In this document: positions 7,873 to 17,292 of the stretch, in pieces | Layout: the number at the start of each line of letters is the position of its first letter | Position numbering within the stretch: position 1 is the first letter of the stretch | Assembly (NCBI GenBank): GCA_963675955.2 | Contig: CAXXVR010000002.1 | Coordinates: 1 to 64,000, forward strand | Origin: Desulfocicer sp963675955 | GTDB taxonomy: Bacteria > Desulfobacterota > Desulfobacteria > Desulfobacterales > Desulfobacteraceae | Direction of reading: 5' to 3' | DNA: 64,000 nt | Program-made: the position numbers and the translations under genes | Notes under the pieces: model-generated | Database searches by the model: none | What the model was told of the DNA's origin: nothing | What the model saw: the letters and a program-made list of their open reading frames with translations, nothing else

Positions 7873-9457
7873 ACCCATAACGGTAATTTTGTTTTTGTTT
7901 GCTTTCCCCCTCTCTGGATGGTGCAACTATTCTTTGATGATGTCCACCCTGGAAAATTACGAACCGCCCTCGGTGTCTCGATTGGCACCAGCGGTTACAG
8001 GGAATGGGCAAAAAATTCATGGAGATGATGCTTCCTTTGATCCCCAGCAAAAATCCGTATCCAGGGACACAGGGATTTCTCTAAACGGGCCAGACCGGGG
8101 GGCGGTTCAATCCATTGACGTGATAACACTTCAAGGTGTTTCAATTCCCAGGAAATCTGAAGAAAAGATTCCTTTTTTTGTGATGCCGGCTTCCCTTGCC
8201 ACCACCCTGTCCGATGTGGATCGGGACGAAGATAAAGCCGTCTTCCTGCTTAAAAAAAAGATTTCTCCTGAGCTGCTGGCGGCAATGGTGCTTTTAAGAT
8301 ATCCGGGCATTGCCCGGGCCCGTGATCTGGTGGATGCACAGATAGCAAGCTACAGCCAGGTGGAAGATCTGGATCTTGTGCTTGCGCAGTATGCCGCCTT
8401 CACAAAAGGATTGATGAACGGTGTGGGATCGTCCAGGGGTTCTTCGTCCAGTGAAATGGGGTTTCCCTTTCCCGGGGTCACCGCGTTGAAAGCTCAGGTG
8501 GTGGCCCAGTCGGTGGCGGCTGCCCGGGAAGCCTTGACCATGGTGGAGCGAAACGCCGTAACCGATGTGCAAAAGGCCTTCTGGGATCTGGTATATCTGG
8601 CCAGTGCCCAGGAAATCACCCGGGAAACCCTGGTGCTATTCAAGAATCTCCACGAGGTGGCAGACAGCCTTTATAGGTCCGGAAAAACCGGTTTCCAGGA
8701 CGTGACCCGGGTGACGGTGAAGATTTATATTCTGGAAGAGGCCTTGTTAACTCTGGAGGAAAAAGAGAAAAATATACAGGCGGTTATCCTCTCGTTGTTG
8801 AACCTGCCCCCTAAGACATTTCTGGGACCCCTGGCAAAGGTAACTCCCTCCCGGGTCGTGCCGAAAATTGAAATCCTGTACGCCATGGCCCATCAGAATC
8901 GTCAGGAATTAAAACAGCTCCGGGCCGTCATCGGTAAAATGGAACGGATGGTGGAGCTGGCGGAAACCATGATTCTGCCCGGCTTTGATCTGGGGTTATC
9001 CCGCTACCGGGAGGCTGCCATCGTGCAGGTGGGATCTGAGGCCATGACCCCTTCCTTTGCCGAAAACATTCCGTCGTCCATGGGAAAGGGGCTTCCTAAA
9101 AAAATCTGGTATAGTACCGGTGCTTCCTGGCTCATGGAAACCAGGAAGCGCCTGGCTGCCGCAAGGGAAGGCTTGCGTGGGATGGAGGCAGATACCCGAA
9201 AAATGGTGCGGATGGCATGGTATGAGATGGACCGTGCCGTGAGGAGATCCAGATTGTACGGGGAGAAGGTGGTCAGCCTTTCCGCAACGGCCCTTGATGT
9301 CTCCACCCGGGAGTATGAGTCGGGGAAAATTGCCTTTGCCGATGTGGCAGGGGCATACTCAGATTGGCTTCAGACCCGGCTGGAACACGCCAGGGCATTG
9401 AGTGATATAGGTATCTCCAGGGCTCAGCTGGCCCGTGTAACTGGAACAGGGAGTTGA
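7865..9457 (+). CDS. second TolC-family outer membrane protein, with long N-terminal extension
   Basis: 530 residues from the ATG at 7865 (AAAGGAGG six bases upstream); it overlaps the previous gene by 8 bp. A signal peptide is followed by about 100 residues of low-complexity, Ser/Pro/Asp-rich sequence not typical of the family. After that come TolC-like helices such as 'AAREALTMVERNAVTDVQKA' and 'ALDVSTREYESGKIAFADVA'. Only weak similarity to the first channel is visible, so it is not a recent duplicate. Two channel genes before one CusBA pair is unusual. The second may serve another substrate route or form part of the same complex. Confidence 0.75.
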   Translation: MIKPITVILFLFAFPLSGWCNYSLMMSTLENYEPPSVSRLAPAVTGNGQKIHGDDASFDPQQKSVSRDTGISLNGPDRGAVQSIDVITLQGVSIPRKSEEKIPFFVMPASLATTLSDVDRDEDKAVFLLKKKISPELLAAMVLLRYPGIARARDLVDAQIASYSQVEDLDLVLAQYAAFTKGLMNGVGSSRGSSSSEMGFPFPGVTALKAQVVAQSVAAAREALTMVERNAVTDVQKAFWDLVYLASAQEITRETLVLFKNLHEVADSLYRSGKTGFQDVTRVTVKIYILEEALLTLEEKEKNIQAVILSLLNLPPKTFLGPLAKVTPSRVVPKIEILYAMAHQNRQELKQLRAVIGKMERMVELAETMILPGFDLGLSRYREAAIVQVGSEAMTPSFAENIPSSMGKGLPKKIWYSTGASWLMETRKRLAAAREGLRGMEADTRKMVRMAWYEMDRAVRRSRLYGEKVVSLSATALDVSTREYESGKIAFADVAGAYSDWLQTRLEHARALSDIGISRAQLARVTGTGS

Positions 9458-9458
9458 T

Positions 9459-10964
9459 ATGGATGAAAATAAAAAAGCGTCATTTCCCATGAAAACTGTT
9501 TTTATCACCGCCTTTTTGACGGCGGTGGTCATGGGAATCGGATTTTATGTGACAGGGGGGCACTTTCCCCACCATAATCCGGTTCCCCAGGGGGCAGTTT
9601 CCCTGGATGATTTTGACCAGCAGCAGCTGTGGACCTGCGGCATGCATCCCTGGATTATCACCAAAGAATCCGGTCAATGCCCCATCTGCGGTATGGATCT
9701 GGTGTTGAAAGCCCAGGATGAAGGCAGAAACGAAGAGGGGAGCAAGAAAAGAAAGCTCGTTTACTGGCGAGCTCCCATGGATCCCCTGGAAATCTATGAG
9801 GCCCCGGGCAAAAGCGGGATGGGCATGGATCTGATCCCTGTGTATGAAGATGAGCTGGTGGGGGGCGTTGACGTCCATGTGGACCCGGTGACCCGTCAGA
9901 ACATGGGGGTTCGTACAGCTCCCGTTGAAAAAGGAGTCTTAAATTATACCATCCGGGCCTATGGGCATATTACCTACGATGAGACCCGTACAGCCCAGGT
10001 AAGTCCCAAGGTGGATGGATGGATTGAAACCCTTCATGTGAATTTCACTGGAGAAGGGGTCAAAGCCGGGGATCCGCTGCTGGAGATCTATTCTCCCCAG
10101 CTCCTTTCCGCCCAGGAGGAATACCTTTTGCTGTATCATTCCCTGAAGGAAAATCGGGGTTCCCGGACCACATCCCTTCTGAAATCCTCCCGGCGGCGTC
10201 TTAGCTATTTTGATGTGGCAGAGGAAGAGATCCAGGCCATGGAGGTTTCAGGAACGGTGAACAAAACTGTGCGGATGAGGTCCCCCTTTTCCGGTGTTGT
10301 AACCTTGAACCGGGCGGTTCAGGGGGGATTTGTCAAGGCGGGAACCATTCTCTACAACATTGCCGATCTTTCCCGGGTGTGGGTGGAAGTCCACATTTAT
10401 GAGTATGAGCTTGGCCAGGTAAAGGTGGGACAGGAGGCTGAAATGTCCCTTCCCTATCTGCCGGGCAAGGTGTACCGGGGTAATGTCACCTTTGTCTATC
10501 CCTATCTCCAGGAAAAAACACGGGATGTGGTGATACGTCTGGAATTTGACAACCCGGATATGGAGTTGAAACCCCAGATGTACGGGGACGTTCTGATCCA
10601 AACCGGTGGGACAGAAAGCGGAGTCCTCATCCCCTCGGAAGCGGTGCTTCGATCCGGTGAGCGTAATGTGGTGTTTGTCTCCCGGCAGGGGGGCAAGTTT
10701 ACCCCCAGAGAAGTGGGGCTTGGCATGGCATTGGATGATAATATGATCCAGGTGTTAACGGGCCTTGCACCGGGGGAGCAGGTGGTGACATCGGGGCAGT
10801 TTCTCCTGGATTCGGAATCAAAACTCCAGGAGGCCGTGAAAAAGATGATGGATATTTCAAACAACGCCTCCCCGGATGAGGGGACGGCCACCCATGGTTC
10901 TGTTGAAGCGCCATCATCCGGGGCTGATCCGGCTGATGATGATTTTTTCAAGGACATGGAATAA
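9459..10964 (+). CDS. cusB: RND efflux periplasmic adaptor with heavy-metal-binding domain (CusB)
   Basis: 501 residues, starting 2 bp after the second channel gene. An N-terminal membrane anchor (residues about 11-29) is followed by a heavy-metal-binding motif 'CGMHPWI...CPICGMDL' starting at C60. A second, degenerate copy follows ('WRAPMDP...GMGMDLIPVYED') that has lost its cysteines. The membrane-fusion core comes next, with the 'VDGWIETLHVNFTGEGVKAG' biotinyl-lipoyl-like half, a hairpin region and the beta-barrel 'VWVEVHIYEYELGQVKVGQE'. It bridges the inner-membrane pump CusA to the outer-membrane channel and probably hands Cu(I)/Ag(I) to the pump. Confidence 0.92.
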   Translation: MDENKKASFPMKTVFITAFLTAVVMGIGFYVTGGHFPHHNPVPQGAVSLDDFDQQQLWTCGMHPWIITKESGQCPICGMDLVLKAQDEGRNEEGSKKRKLVYWRAPMDPLEIYEAPGKSGMGMDLIPVYEDELVGGVDVHVDPVTRQNMGVRTAPVEKGVLNYTIRAYGHITYDETRTAQVSPKVDGWIETLHVNFTGEGVKAGDPLLEIYSPQLLSAQEEYLLLYHSLKENRGSRTTSLLKSSRRRLSYFDVAEEEIQAMEVSGTVNKTVRMRSPFSGVVTLNRAVQGGFVKAGTILYNIADLSRVWVEVHIYEYELGQVKVGQEAEMSLPYLPGKVYRGNVTFVYPYLQEKTRDVVIRLEFDNPDMELKPQMYGDVLIQTGGTESGVLIPSEAVLRSGERNVVFVSRQGGKFTPREVGLGMALDDNMIQVLTGLAPGEQVVTSGQFLLDSESKLQEAVKKMMDISNNASPDEGTATHGSVEAPSSGADPADDDFFKDME

Positions 10965-11018
10965 TCTGCCCTGGTTGCGTCACAATGGGAATGCGCCCCA
11001 TCGGAAAGGACATATAAA

Positions 11019-14000
11019 ATGATTGAAAAAATAATTGAATGGTCGGTGAACAACAGATTCATGGTGATGCTTGTCACCCTGTTTGCCATCCTGGGAGGCG
11101 TTTTTGCCGTGGTCAACATTCCCGTGGATGCCATCCCCGACCTGTCCGATGTTCAGGTCATTGTCTATACGGAGTTTTCCGGTCAGGCACCCCAGGTGGT
11201 GGAAGATCAGGTGACCTACCCCTTGACCACCGCCATGCTCAGCGTGCCCTTTGCCAAGGTGGTCCGGGGCTACTCTTTTTTTGGCTACTCCTTTGTCTAT
11301 ATTATTTTTGAAGACGGAACGGATCTTTACTGGGCACGTTCCCGGGTGCTGGAATATCTTAACTTTGTGTCCGGACGTCTCCCCGCCGGGGTGACACCCA
11401 GTCTGGGACCCGATGCCACAGGAGTCGGCTGGGTGTATGAGTATGTGCTGAAAGACACCTCCGGTAAACATGACCTCCAGGAGCTGAGAAGCCTCCAGGA
11501 CTGGTACCTCAGATATGAACTCACAGCAGTGCCCGGGGTGTCTGAAGTGGCAAGCATCGGTGGTTTTGTTAAGCAGTATCAGATCGAAGTGGATCCAAAT
11601 AAACTCCTGGCCTATAAGCTTCCCATCCAGAAGGTGAAAATGGCCATCCAGCGCTCCAACAATGATGTGGGCGGCAAGCTTGTTGAGATGGGTGAAACCG
11701 AATTCATGGTCCGGGGACTTGGCTATATAAAATCCATGGAAGACATTGAAAACATCGCTGTGGGCGTGGATGCTTACGGCACCCCCATTCTCATGAAGAA
11801 CATCGCCAATGTTCAGCTCGGTCCGGAGCTGCGTCGCGGGATTCTGGAGTCCAACGGTGAAGGTGAGGCCGTGGGGGGCATTGTGGTGATGCGCTATGGA
11901 GAGAATGCCCTTGATGTCATCCATGGGGTCAAGGAGAAACTTAAAAATCTTGAAAAGGGACTGCCCGAAGGCATTGTCATTGAAACGGGATATGACCGTT
12001 CCGGTCTCATTGAAAGGGCAGTGGAGACCCTCAGGGGCAAGTTACTGGAGGAGATGCTGGTGGTGGCCCTGATCTGCATTATTTTTTTAATGCATTTCAG
12101 ATCGGCATTTGTGGCCATATTCACCCTTCCCGTGGGGATTCTCATTTCGTTCATGATTATTTATCCCCTGGGTATTAATGCCAACATCATGAGTCTCGGG
12201 GGAATTGCCATTGCCATAGGGGTGATGGTGGATGCCTCGGTGGTGATGGTGGAAAACGCCCATAAGCACCTGGAGCGGGATGCCGGCACCAAATCCCACA
12301 GTCAGATCATCATAGACGCTTCCAAAGAGGTGGGACCGGCACTGTTCTACAGCCTTTTGATTATCACCGTCTCCTTTTTGCCGGTGTTTACCCTGGGGGA
12401 ACAGTCCGGTCGCATGTTTAAACCCCTGGCCTTCACCAAAACATTTGCCATGGCCGCATCGTCGGTGCTTGCCGTGACGGTGATCCCCGTTTTGATGACT
12501 TTTTTTGTGGTGGAAAGACCGGTTCCCCGGGACTTACCTATGGCAAGAAAACGTTTGATCTATTTCGGACTTCCCCTTCTCCCCGTTGTGGGGGTTCTTT
12601 TTGCCGGAGCCGTCGGGGTTCATCTGCCCTCCTGGAGTCTTGCCGGAGCCTTGCTGCTGTCTTTGTTTATGGTGATGTGCCTGATTCCCCAGAAGATTTT
12701 CCCGGAAATCCAGAATCCCATCAGCCGTTTTTTCGTAAAAATGTATCTGCCCCTGATTAAATGGGTGTTGAACTGGAGAAAGATAACCACCTTGATGGCT
12801 CTTGTTCTTGTGCTGTTGACATGGTATCCCCTTGCCCGGCTGGGCAGCGAGTTCATGCCGCCCCTTGACGAAGGCGACCTTTTGTACATGCCCACAACTT
12901 TGCCTGGCATATCCATCACCAAGGCTCGGGAGCTGTTGCAGCAGACGGATAAAATCATCCAGCGGTTTCCGGAGGTGCACCACACCATGGGAAAAATTGG
13001 CCGGGCGGAGACCCCCACCGATCCGGCCCCTTTAAGCATGATTGAAACCACCATCATGTTAAGACCCGAGGTGGAATACGAAAAAATTACTGTGGAGCGA
13101 TTCTTTTCCCACTGGCCCCAGTGGCTGAAAGCCCCCTTTGCCTGGGTGTGGCCCGAAGAAATAAAAGGAAATATTCTACATGAATGGCGCAAAAAAGAGG
13201 TGACACGTTTTTTTTCAAACTGGCCCCAATGGGTTAAATACCCTCTGGCAAAGGTGTGGCCGGAAGAGCGGTATATCACAAGTGATGAATTGATCGCCGA
13301 TCTGGACAGTGCCATTGAGTTCCCCGGCTTGACCAACGCCTGGACCATGCCCATCAAAACCCGCATTGACATGATGTCAACGGGCATTAAAACCCCGGTG
13401 GGTATCAAGCTAATGGGACCGGATCTTTCCGTTTTAAGTGAGCTGGGTTCGAAAATTGAGGCTGTGGTCCGGGATATTCCGGGGACCTTATCTGCCTTTG
13501 CCGAGCGGGTTACCGGTGGCAATTATATGGATCTTGATATCCGTCGGGATCAGATTGCCCGGTATGGACTCACCGTGGGGGACGTGCAGGATGTGATCAT
13601 GATAGCCATTGGTGGTATGAACGTCACATATTCCATTGAGGGGCTGGAGCGGTATCCCGTAAACCTGCGGTACAATCGAGAACTCCGGGATGACCCGGAG
13701 CGTCTCAAGCGCGTGCTGGTTCCCACCTCTGCCGGTGCCCAGGTGCCTCTGGCCCAGCTGGTGGATTTTTCCATTCACAAGGGGCCCGCCGGTATCAAGA
13801 GTGAAAACTCCCGGAGAACCGCCTGGATCTATGTGGATATCCGGGGTGTGGACCTGGGAACCTATGTCAAAGATGCCAAAAGAATTGTGTCACAGCATAT
13901 TGATATGCCATCGGGGTACTCCATGGTGTGGTCTGGGCAGTATGAATACATGGAAAAGGCCCGAAAAACATTGAATGTCATTGTGCCTGTCACTTTGATG

Positions 14001-14510
14001 ATTATTTTTATTCTGCTCTTCCTTCACTTTCAAAGCATTATTGAGGCCACAATCGTCATGGGAACCCTTCCCTTTGCCATGGTGGGGGGGATCTGGTTGA
14101 TTTATCTCCTGGGATATAACGTCTCGGTGGCGGTGGTAGTAGGTTTTATTGCCCTGGCAGGGCTTGCCGCAGAAACCGGGGTGGTGATGCTGGTGTATCT
14201 TGATGATGTGTTCCATAGCCAGAGGGCAAAAGGAAATATGAACACTGTAACGGATCTGCGGGCAGCCATTATTGAGGGGGCAGCCGAGCGGGTGCGGCCC
14301 AAGATTATGACCGTTGCCACCACCCTCATCGGCCTGTTGCCGGTGATGTGGGGCAATGCCACCGGTTCCCAGGTGATGAAGCGCATTGCCGCCCCCATGG
14401 TGGGGGGATTGATCTCTTCCACCATATTAACCCTTATCATCATCCCCGCTGTTTATTTTATCTGGAAACAGTGGGAGATTAAACATGAGAAGTCGTCAAC
14501 AACGTCGTAA
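11019..14510 (+). CDS. cusA: CusA/CzcA-family heavy-metal RND efflux pump
   Basis: 1163 residues, longer than the usual ~1040. Family marks are the first helix with 'FAVVNIPVDAIPDLSDVQVI', 'EGDLLYMPTTLPGIS', 'RIDMMSTGIKTPVGIK' and 'PKIMTVATTLIGLLPVMWG'. The three methionines that line the Cu(I)/Ag(I) path of E. coli CusA appear to be kept in LLYM, LSMIETT and RIDM, which points to monovalent copper/silver rather than Zn/Co. Oddity: in the periplasmic domain a ~36-residue unit is tandemly duplicated ('RFFSHWPQWLKAPFAWVWPEE' then 'RFFSNWPQWVKYPLAKVWPEE', 108 bp apart, about 13095-13270). It works with CusB and a TolC-like channel to export metal from the periplasm. Confidence 0.95.
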   Translation: MIEKIIEWSVNNRFMVMLVTLFAILGGVFAVVNIPVDAIPDLSDVQVIVYTEFSGQAPQVVEDQVTYPLTTAMLSVPFAKVVRGYSFFGYSFVYIIFEDGTDLYWARSRVLEYLNFVSGRLPAGVTPSLGPDATGVGWVYEYVLKDTSGKHDLQELRSLQDWYLRYELTAVPGVSEVASIGGFVKQYQIEVDPNKLLAYKLPIQKVKMAIQRSNNDVGGKLVEMGETEFMVRGLGYIKSMEDIENIAVGVDAYGTPILMKNIANVQLGPELRRGILESNGEGEAVGGIVVMRYGENALDVIHGVKEKLKNLEKGLPEGIVIETGYDRSGLIERAVETLRGKLLEEMLVVALICIIFLMHFRSAFVAIFTLPVGILISFMIIYPLGINANIMSLGGIAIAIGVMVDASVVMVENAHKHLERDAGTKSHSQIIIDASKEVGPALFYSLLIITVSFLPVFTLGEQSGRMFKPLAFTKTFAMAASSVLAVTVIPVLMTFFVVERPVPRDLPMARKRLIYFGLPLLPVVGVLFAGAVGVHLPSWSLAGALLLSLFMVMCLIPQKIFPEIQNPISRFFVKMYLPLIKWVLNWRKITTLMALVLVLLTWYPLARLGSEFMPPLDEGDLLYMPTTLPGISITKARELLQQTDKIIQRFPEVHHTMGKIGRAETPTDPAPLSMIETTIMLRPEVEYEKITVERFFSHWPQWLKAPFAWVWPEEIKGNILHEWRKKEVTRFFSNWPQWVKYPLAKVWPEERYITSDELIADLDSAIEFPGLTNAWTMPIKTRIDMMSTGIKTPVGIKLMGPDLSVLSELGSKIEAVVRDIPGTLSAFAERVTGGNYMDLDIRRDQIARYGLTVGDVQDVIMIAIGGMNVTYSIEGLERYPVNLRYNRELRDDPERLKRVLVPTSAGAQVPLAQLVDFSIHKGPAGIKSENSRRTAWIYVDIRGVDLGTYVKDAKRIVSQHIDMPSGYSMVWSGQYEYMEKARKTLNVIVPVTLMIIFILLFLHFQSIIEATIVMGTLPFAMVGGIWLIYLLGYNVSVAVVVGFIALAGLAAETGVVMLVYLDDVFHSQRAKGNMNTVTDLRAAIIEGAAERVRPKIMTVATTLIGLLPVMWGNATGSQVMKRIAAPMVGGLISSTILTLIIIPAVYFIWKQWEIKHEKSSTTS

Positions 14511-14527
14511 TAATAAGGAGAATCACT

Positions 14528-15100
14528 ATGAAAAAATCAGTAATAATACCTGCTATTTGTCTTTGCATGCTCATTGCCTTGCAAGGTGTCACCTTTGCCG
14601 CATCATCCTCCCATTCAGGACACAGCATGGGAACTGATACCGGAAATAAAACCATGGATGCCATGGACGGGGGCAAAACCGTTGAAACCATGGCTGGCCA
14701 TGATATGTCTTCCCACGAAATGGACATATCCGCCCATGGAAGAATGGTGCTTCACTCATCCATGATCAACGGCTATACCTTGACATATGAGCTCATCGAC
14801 ATGAAAGAGAAAATGAAGGTGATGAAAGGCATGAAAGATATGCCGGAGATGAAGGCCACCCATCACCTGATGATGTTTGTTAAAAAACACGAAGGGGCAG
14901 CCGTCACCGATGCCATGGTGGGATATCTGGTTAAAAATCCTGATGGCACCCTGCAAAAGGCCATGAGCATGGGGATGTCCGGTGGGTATGGGGCGGATGT
15001 TGATTTAAGTCAGGTGGGAACCTACACCATAAAAGTCAAAGCCCTTGCTGAAAAGAATAAGCTTGTGGATGAATTTTTGTATGAGGTAAAGGCTCAGTGA
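14528..15100 (+). CDS. Met/His-rich exported protein, probable periplasmic copper chaperone
   Basis: 190 residues with a signal peptide (cut near 'VTFAASS') and a strong AAGGAG site. The mature N-terminus is dense in His and Met ('HSGHSMGTD', 'MAGHDMSSHEMD', 'MKVMKGMKDMPEM'), as in copper-handling proteins. The C-terminal half has a beta-sandwich pattern ('YTLTYELIDM', 'VGTYTIKVKAL') like YtkA-type domains. It lies 17 bp after cusA and closes the operon, so it probably binds Cu(I)/Ag(I) in the periplasm for the pump, the role CusF plays elsewhere. It is not a CusF homologue by sequence. Confidence 0.7.
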   Translation: MKKSVIIPAICLCMLIALQGVTFAASSSHSGHSMGTDTGNKTMDAMDGGKTVETMAGHDMSSHEMDISAHGRMVLHSSMINGYTLTYELIDMKEKMKVMKGMKDMPEMKATHHLMMFVKKHEGAAVTDAMVGYLVKNPDGTLQKAMSMGMSGGYGADVDLSQVGTYTIKVKALAEKNKLVDEFLYEVKAQ

Positions 15101-15142
15101 TTTATTGTAATTTAACTTTTTGATTTGATGCTGACGTTCCTT

Positions 15143-17014
15143 TCAGGAAATGGGTTTGCCCTTAAAATGCATCTTCACATAACAGGCACCATTGGAGATG
15201 CATTTTTCCAGGGGATGCTCCGCTTTTTCAAATAATTTCATCATGGGCTGATTTTCCGGGAGCACCTCCGCCGTAAAGCCATCAAGTCCCTGGGTCTGGG
15301 CCAGCTTGATCAGGAGATGGAGCATATAAGTTCCCACACCCATGCCCTGGTAACTCTCGTCTATGAGAAATGCCACGTCCCCATAATTGGAGGACTCATC
15401 TTTTACGAACCGTGCTTCGGCAATGATTTTTTCATTGTCGCATGTGCCCACCAGCCCAACGATGGACATTTCTTTGCTATAATCTACATTTACATACTCC
15501 TGCATCTGATCGTGGGTCATGGTCTGTACCAGATAAAAAAAACGATAAAAAATCATCTGGTCGGAGAATCGATAGAAAAAACGTCGCATACCCTCTTCGT
15601 CCGATGGCTTGATGGCCCTGAACTTCACTGAAATTCCACCTTTAAATTCTTCGGTGGTGGAGATGTGAGAGGGATAGAGATGGGCGGAGGCCTTGATGAA
15701 TATCTGGTTGGGATAGATGATTTTTTTCTGTCTTGCCTGTTCAACGAGGTACTCTCGATCGTCGGGGTGGGCAATTTCGATCATGGCCTGGGCGCGTTCC
15801 CGGATGCTTCGCCATTTCAGGTTGGCCACGCCATATTCTGTGGCAATCATATGAACAGATTCCCGGAGTCTGAGTTGATTGGGATAATCCATCAATGTGA
15901 CCATTACATTGGATTCCCCCTTGCGATTGCGGCTGGGAAGCCCGATGATGGTACACCCGTCCCTGGAGGCTTCAGCCCCCGTCAGGAAGTCCACCGCTTC
16001 ACCGGGGCCGGTCATCACCGCCCCTTTGAGGGGAAAGGCAACGCCCCCCAGAAGATCCACCTTACTGGCCTCATATATAGCTGTAAATTGAGGGTTTGCC
16101 GCAATAAGCTGTGGATTGCAAACATAGTCGGTTCCCTGGAAATCCACCAGGGGGTTACGATCCAGCCATTTGAACAGTTCCCGGGAACCAAGCGCGTAGG
16201 ATGCCAGGGATTTTCCCCGGAAGGGAGATTTCCGGTAGTTGGTAACGGCGCCGCTTTTCACCAGTTCGGCCAGGGCATCGGTGAAATATAAAGAATGTAT
16301 TCCCAGATCCTTCTTGGTGGTCAGATGGGGGGCAAGGGCTTCAAAAAGGGGACTGTGGGAAAAACTCAAGCAGTCGCCATCCCTGATAATTGAGGCCACA
16401 TTGGCAGCCATCTTGTCCATTTCTTCGGTGACTCGGAAGCGTTCGTAGATCACCGGTGCCCGGGTGGATCGGACCAGAAGATCGAAATCCTTTATGGACA
16501 CAAATGTATCACCAAAGGTAAACGGGACCTCTTCATTGATTTCTCCAACCACAATTTTTGCCTGTTCCATTACCTCTCTTGCCACATCAACCGCTGGACC
16601 CAGGCTGCAGTATCCGGCCTCATTGGGTGGTGTAATCTGGATGAAGGCCACGTCAATGGGAATTTTTCCCGATTTTAAAATTTTCGGTATCTGGGATGCA
16701 TAGGCTGGAATAAGATCTATCTGGCCCGACGAAATGGTGTTTGAGGAGACAAATCCTGAAAAAAAACTTTTTAACCTGTAGTTCCGGGCATGGATTTTAT
16801 CAATGGAAAGAATGACATCTCCCTGTACGGCCAGCTGGATAAGTTCGATGTCCCGGATATTTCTTTCATCGGCATCCAGCAGGATTTTCATAAGTGTTCT
16901 GGGTGCTGCTGGCCCGGTACCTATAAAAATGGTCATACCGGGCTTGATCATGGAAAAAACAGTTGCCGGAGAAACCAGTTGTGATTTCCAGTTTTGTTTA
17001 TTTGCCAGAGACAT
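15143..17014 (-). CDS. acetyl-CoA hydrolase/CoA-transferase fused to a GNAT acetyltransferase domain
   Basis: 623 residues. Residues 1 to ~440 form a class I CoA-transferase (acetyl-CoA hydrolase / 4-hydroxybutyrate CoA-transferase family), with the glycine-rich 'GTGPAAPRTLMKILLDADE' near the start and the CoA-thioester-forming Glu in 'MIATEYGVANL'. Residues about 455-620 form a GNAT domain with the acetyl-CoA loop 'YQGMGVGTYML'. Such fusions exist in delta-proteobacteria. The transferase half would exchange CoA between acetyl-CoA and an organic acid; the GNAT half may acetylate a lysine to control it, but its target is not known. An AAGGAG site precedes the ATG. It converges on the efflux operon. 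Confidence 0.88.
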   Translation of the reverse strand: MSLANKQNWKSQLVSPATVFSMIKPGMTIFIGTGPAAPRTLMKILLDADERNIRDIELIQLAVQGDVILSIDKIHARNYRLKSFFSGFVSSNTISSGQIDLIPAYASQIPKILKSGKIPIDVAFIQITPPNEAGYCSLGPAVDVAREVMEQAKIVVGEINEEVPFTFGDTFVSIKDFDLLVRSTRAPVIYERFRVTEEMDKMAANVASIIRDGDCLSFSHSPLFEALAPHLTTKKDLGIHSLYFTDALAELVKSGAVTNYRKSPFRGKSLASYALGSRELFKWLDRNPLVDFQGTDYVCNPQLIAANPQFTAIYEASKVDLLGGVAFPLKGAVMTGPGEAVDFLTGAEASRDGCTIIGLPSRNRKGESNVMVTLMDYPNQLRLRESVHMIATEYGVANLKWRSIRERAQAMIEIAHPDDREYLVEQARQKKIIYPNQIFIKASAHLYPSHISTTEEFKGGISVKFRAIKPSDEEGMRRFFYRFSDQMIFYRFFYLVQTMTHDQMQEYVNVDYSKEMSIVGLVGTCDNEKIIAEARFVKDESSNYGDVAFLIDESYQGMGVGTYMLHLLIKLAQTQGLDGFTAEVLPENQPMMKLFEKAEHPLEKCISNGACYVKMHFKGKPIS

Positions 17015-17292
17015 GTCCTGCTCCTTGTTAGACCTTAATTGGGGCTGGGAAATCCAGGTTCGAGATTTCTGATAAGCCAGATTTATCAGTATTCTGCATC
17101 AGAATCAAGGGGGTATCTGATGTGTGTTTCTGGATTAAAAACTAATTGTTTTTTAATCATTTGGGTGTATAGTTGATTTGCAGGATCATCGCGTGTAAAT
17201 GGGGCAATAGTGTTCATCATGCCCCTTCAATTCAATAAAACAACGTTTAGAACCGGTCTGATAAAAAAAGGCCGGAGTGTGTCGAGGGAAAA
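17015..17292. promoter_or_regulatory. divergent intergenic region with an operator-like dyad
   Basis: 278 bp between two divergently transcribed genes. CTGATAA, seven bases, then TTATCAG (17069-17089) form a perfect 7-bp inverted repeat about 55 bp upstream of the CoA-transferase start. It is a plausible binding site for a regulator of that gene. I see no strong -35/-10 pair. Confidence 0.3.

Noticed and set aside
12620..13522. 300-codon open frame on the minus strand inside cusA
   Set aside because: It is antisense to a well-conserved pump gene and shows no recognisable protein features.
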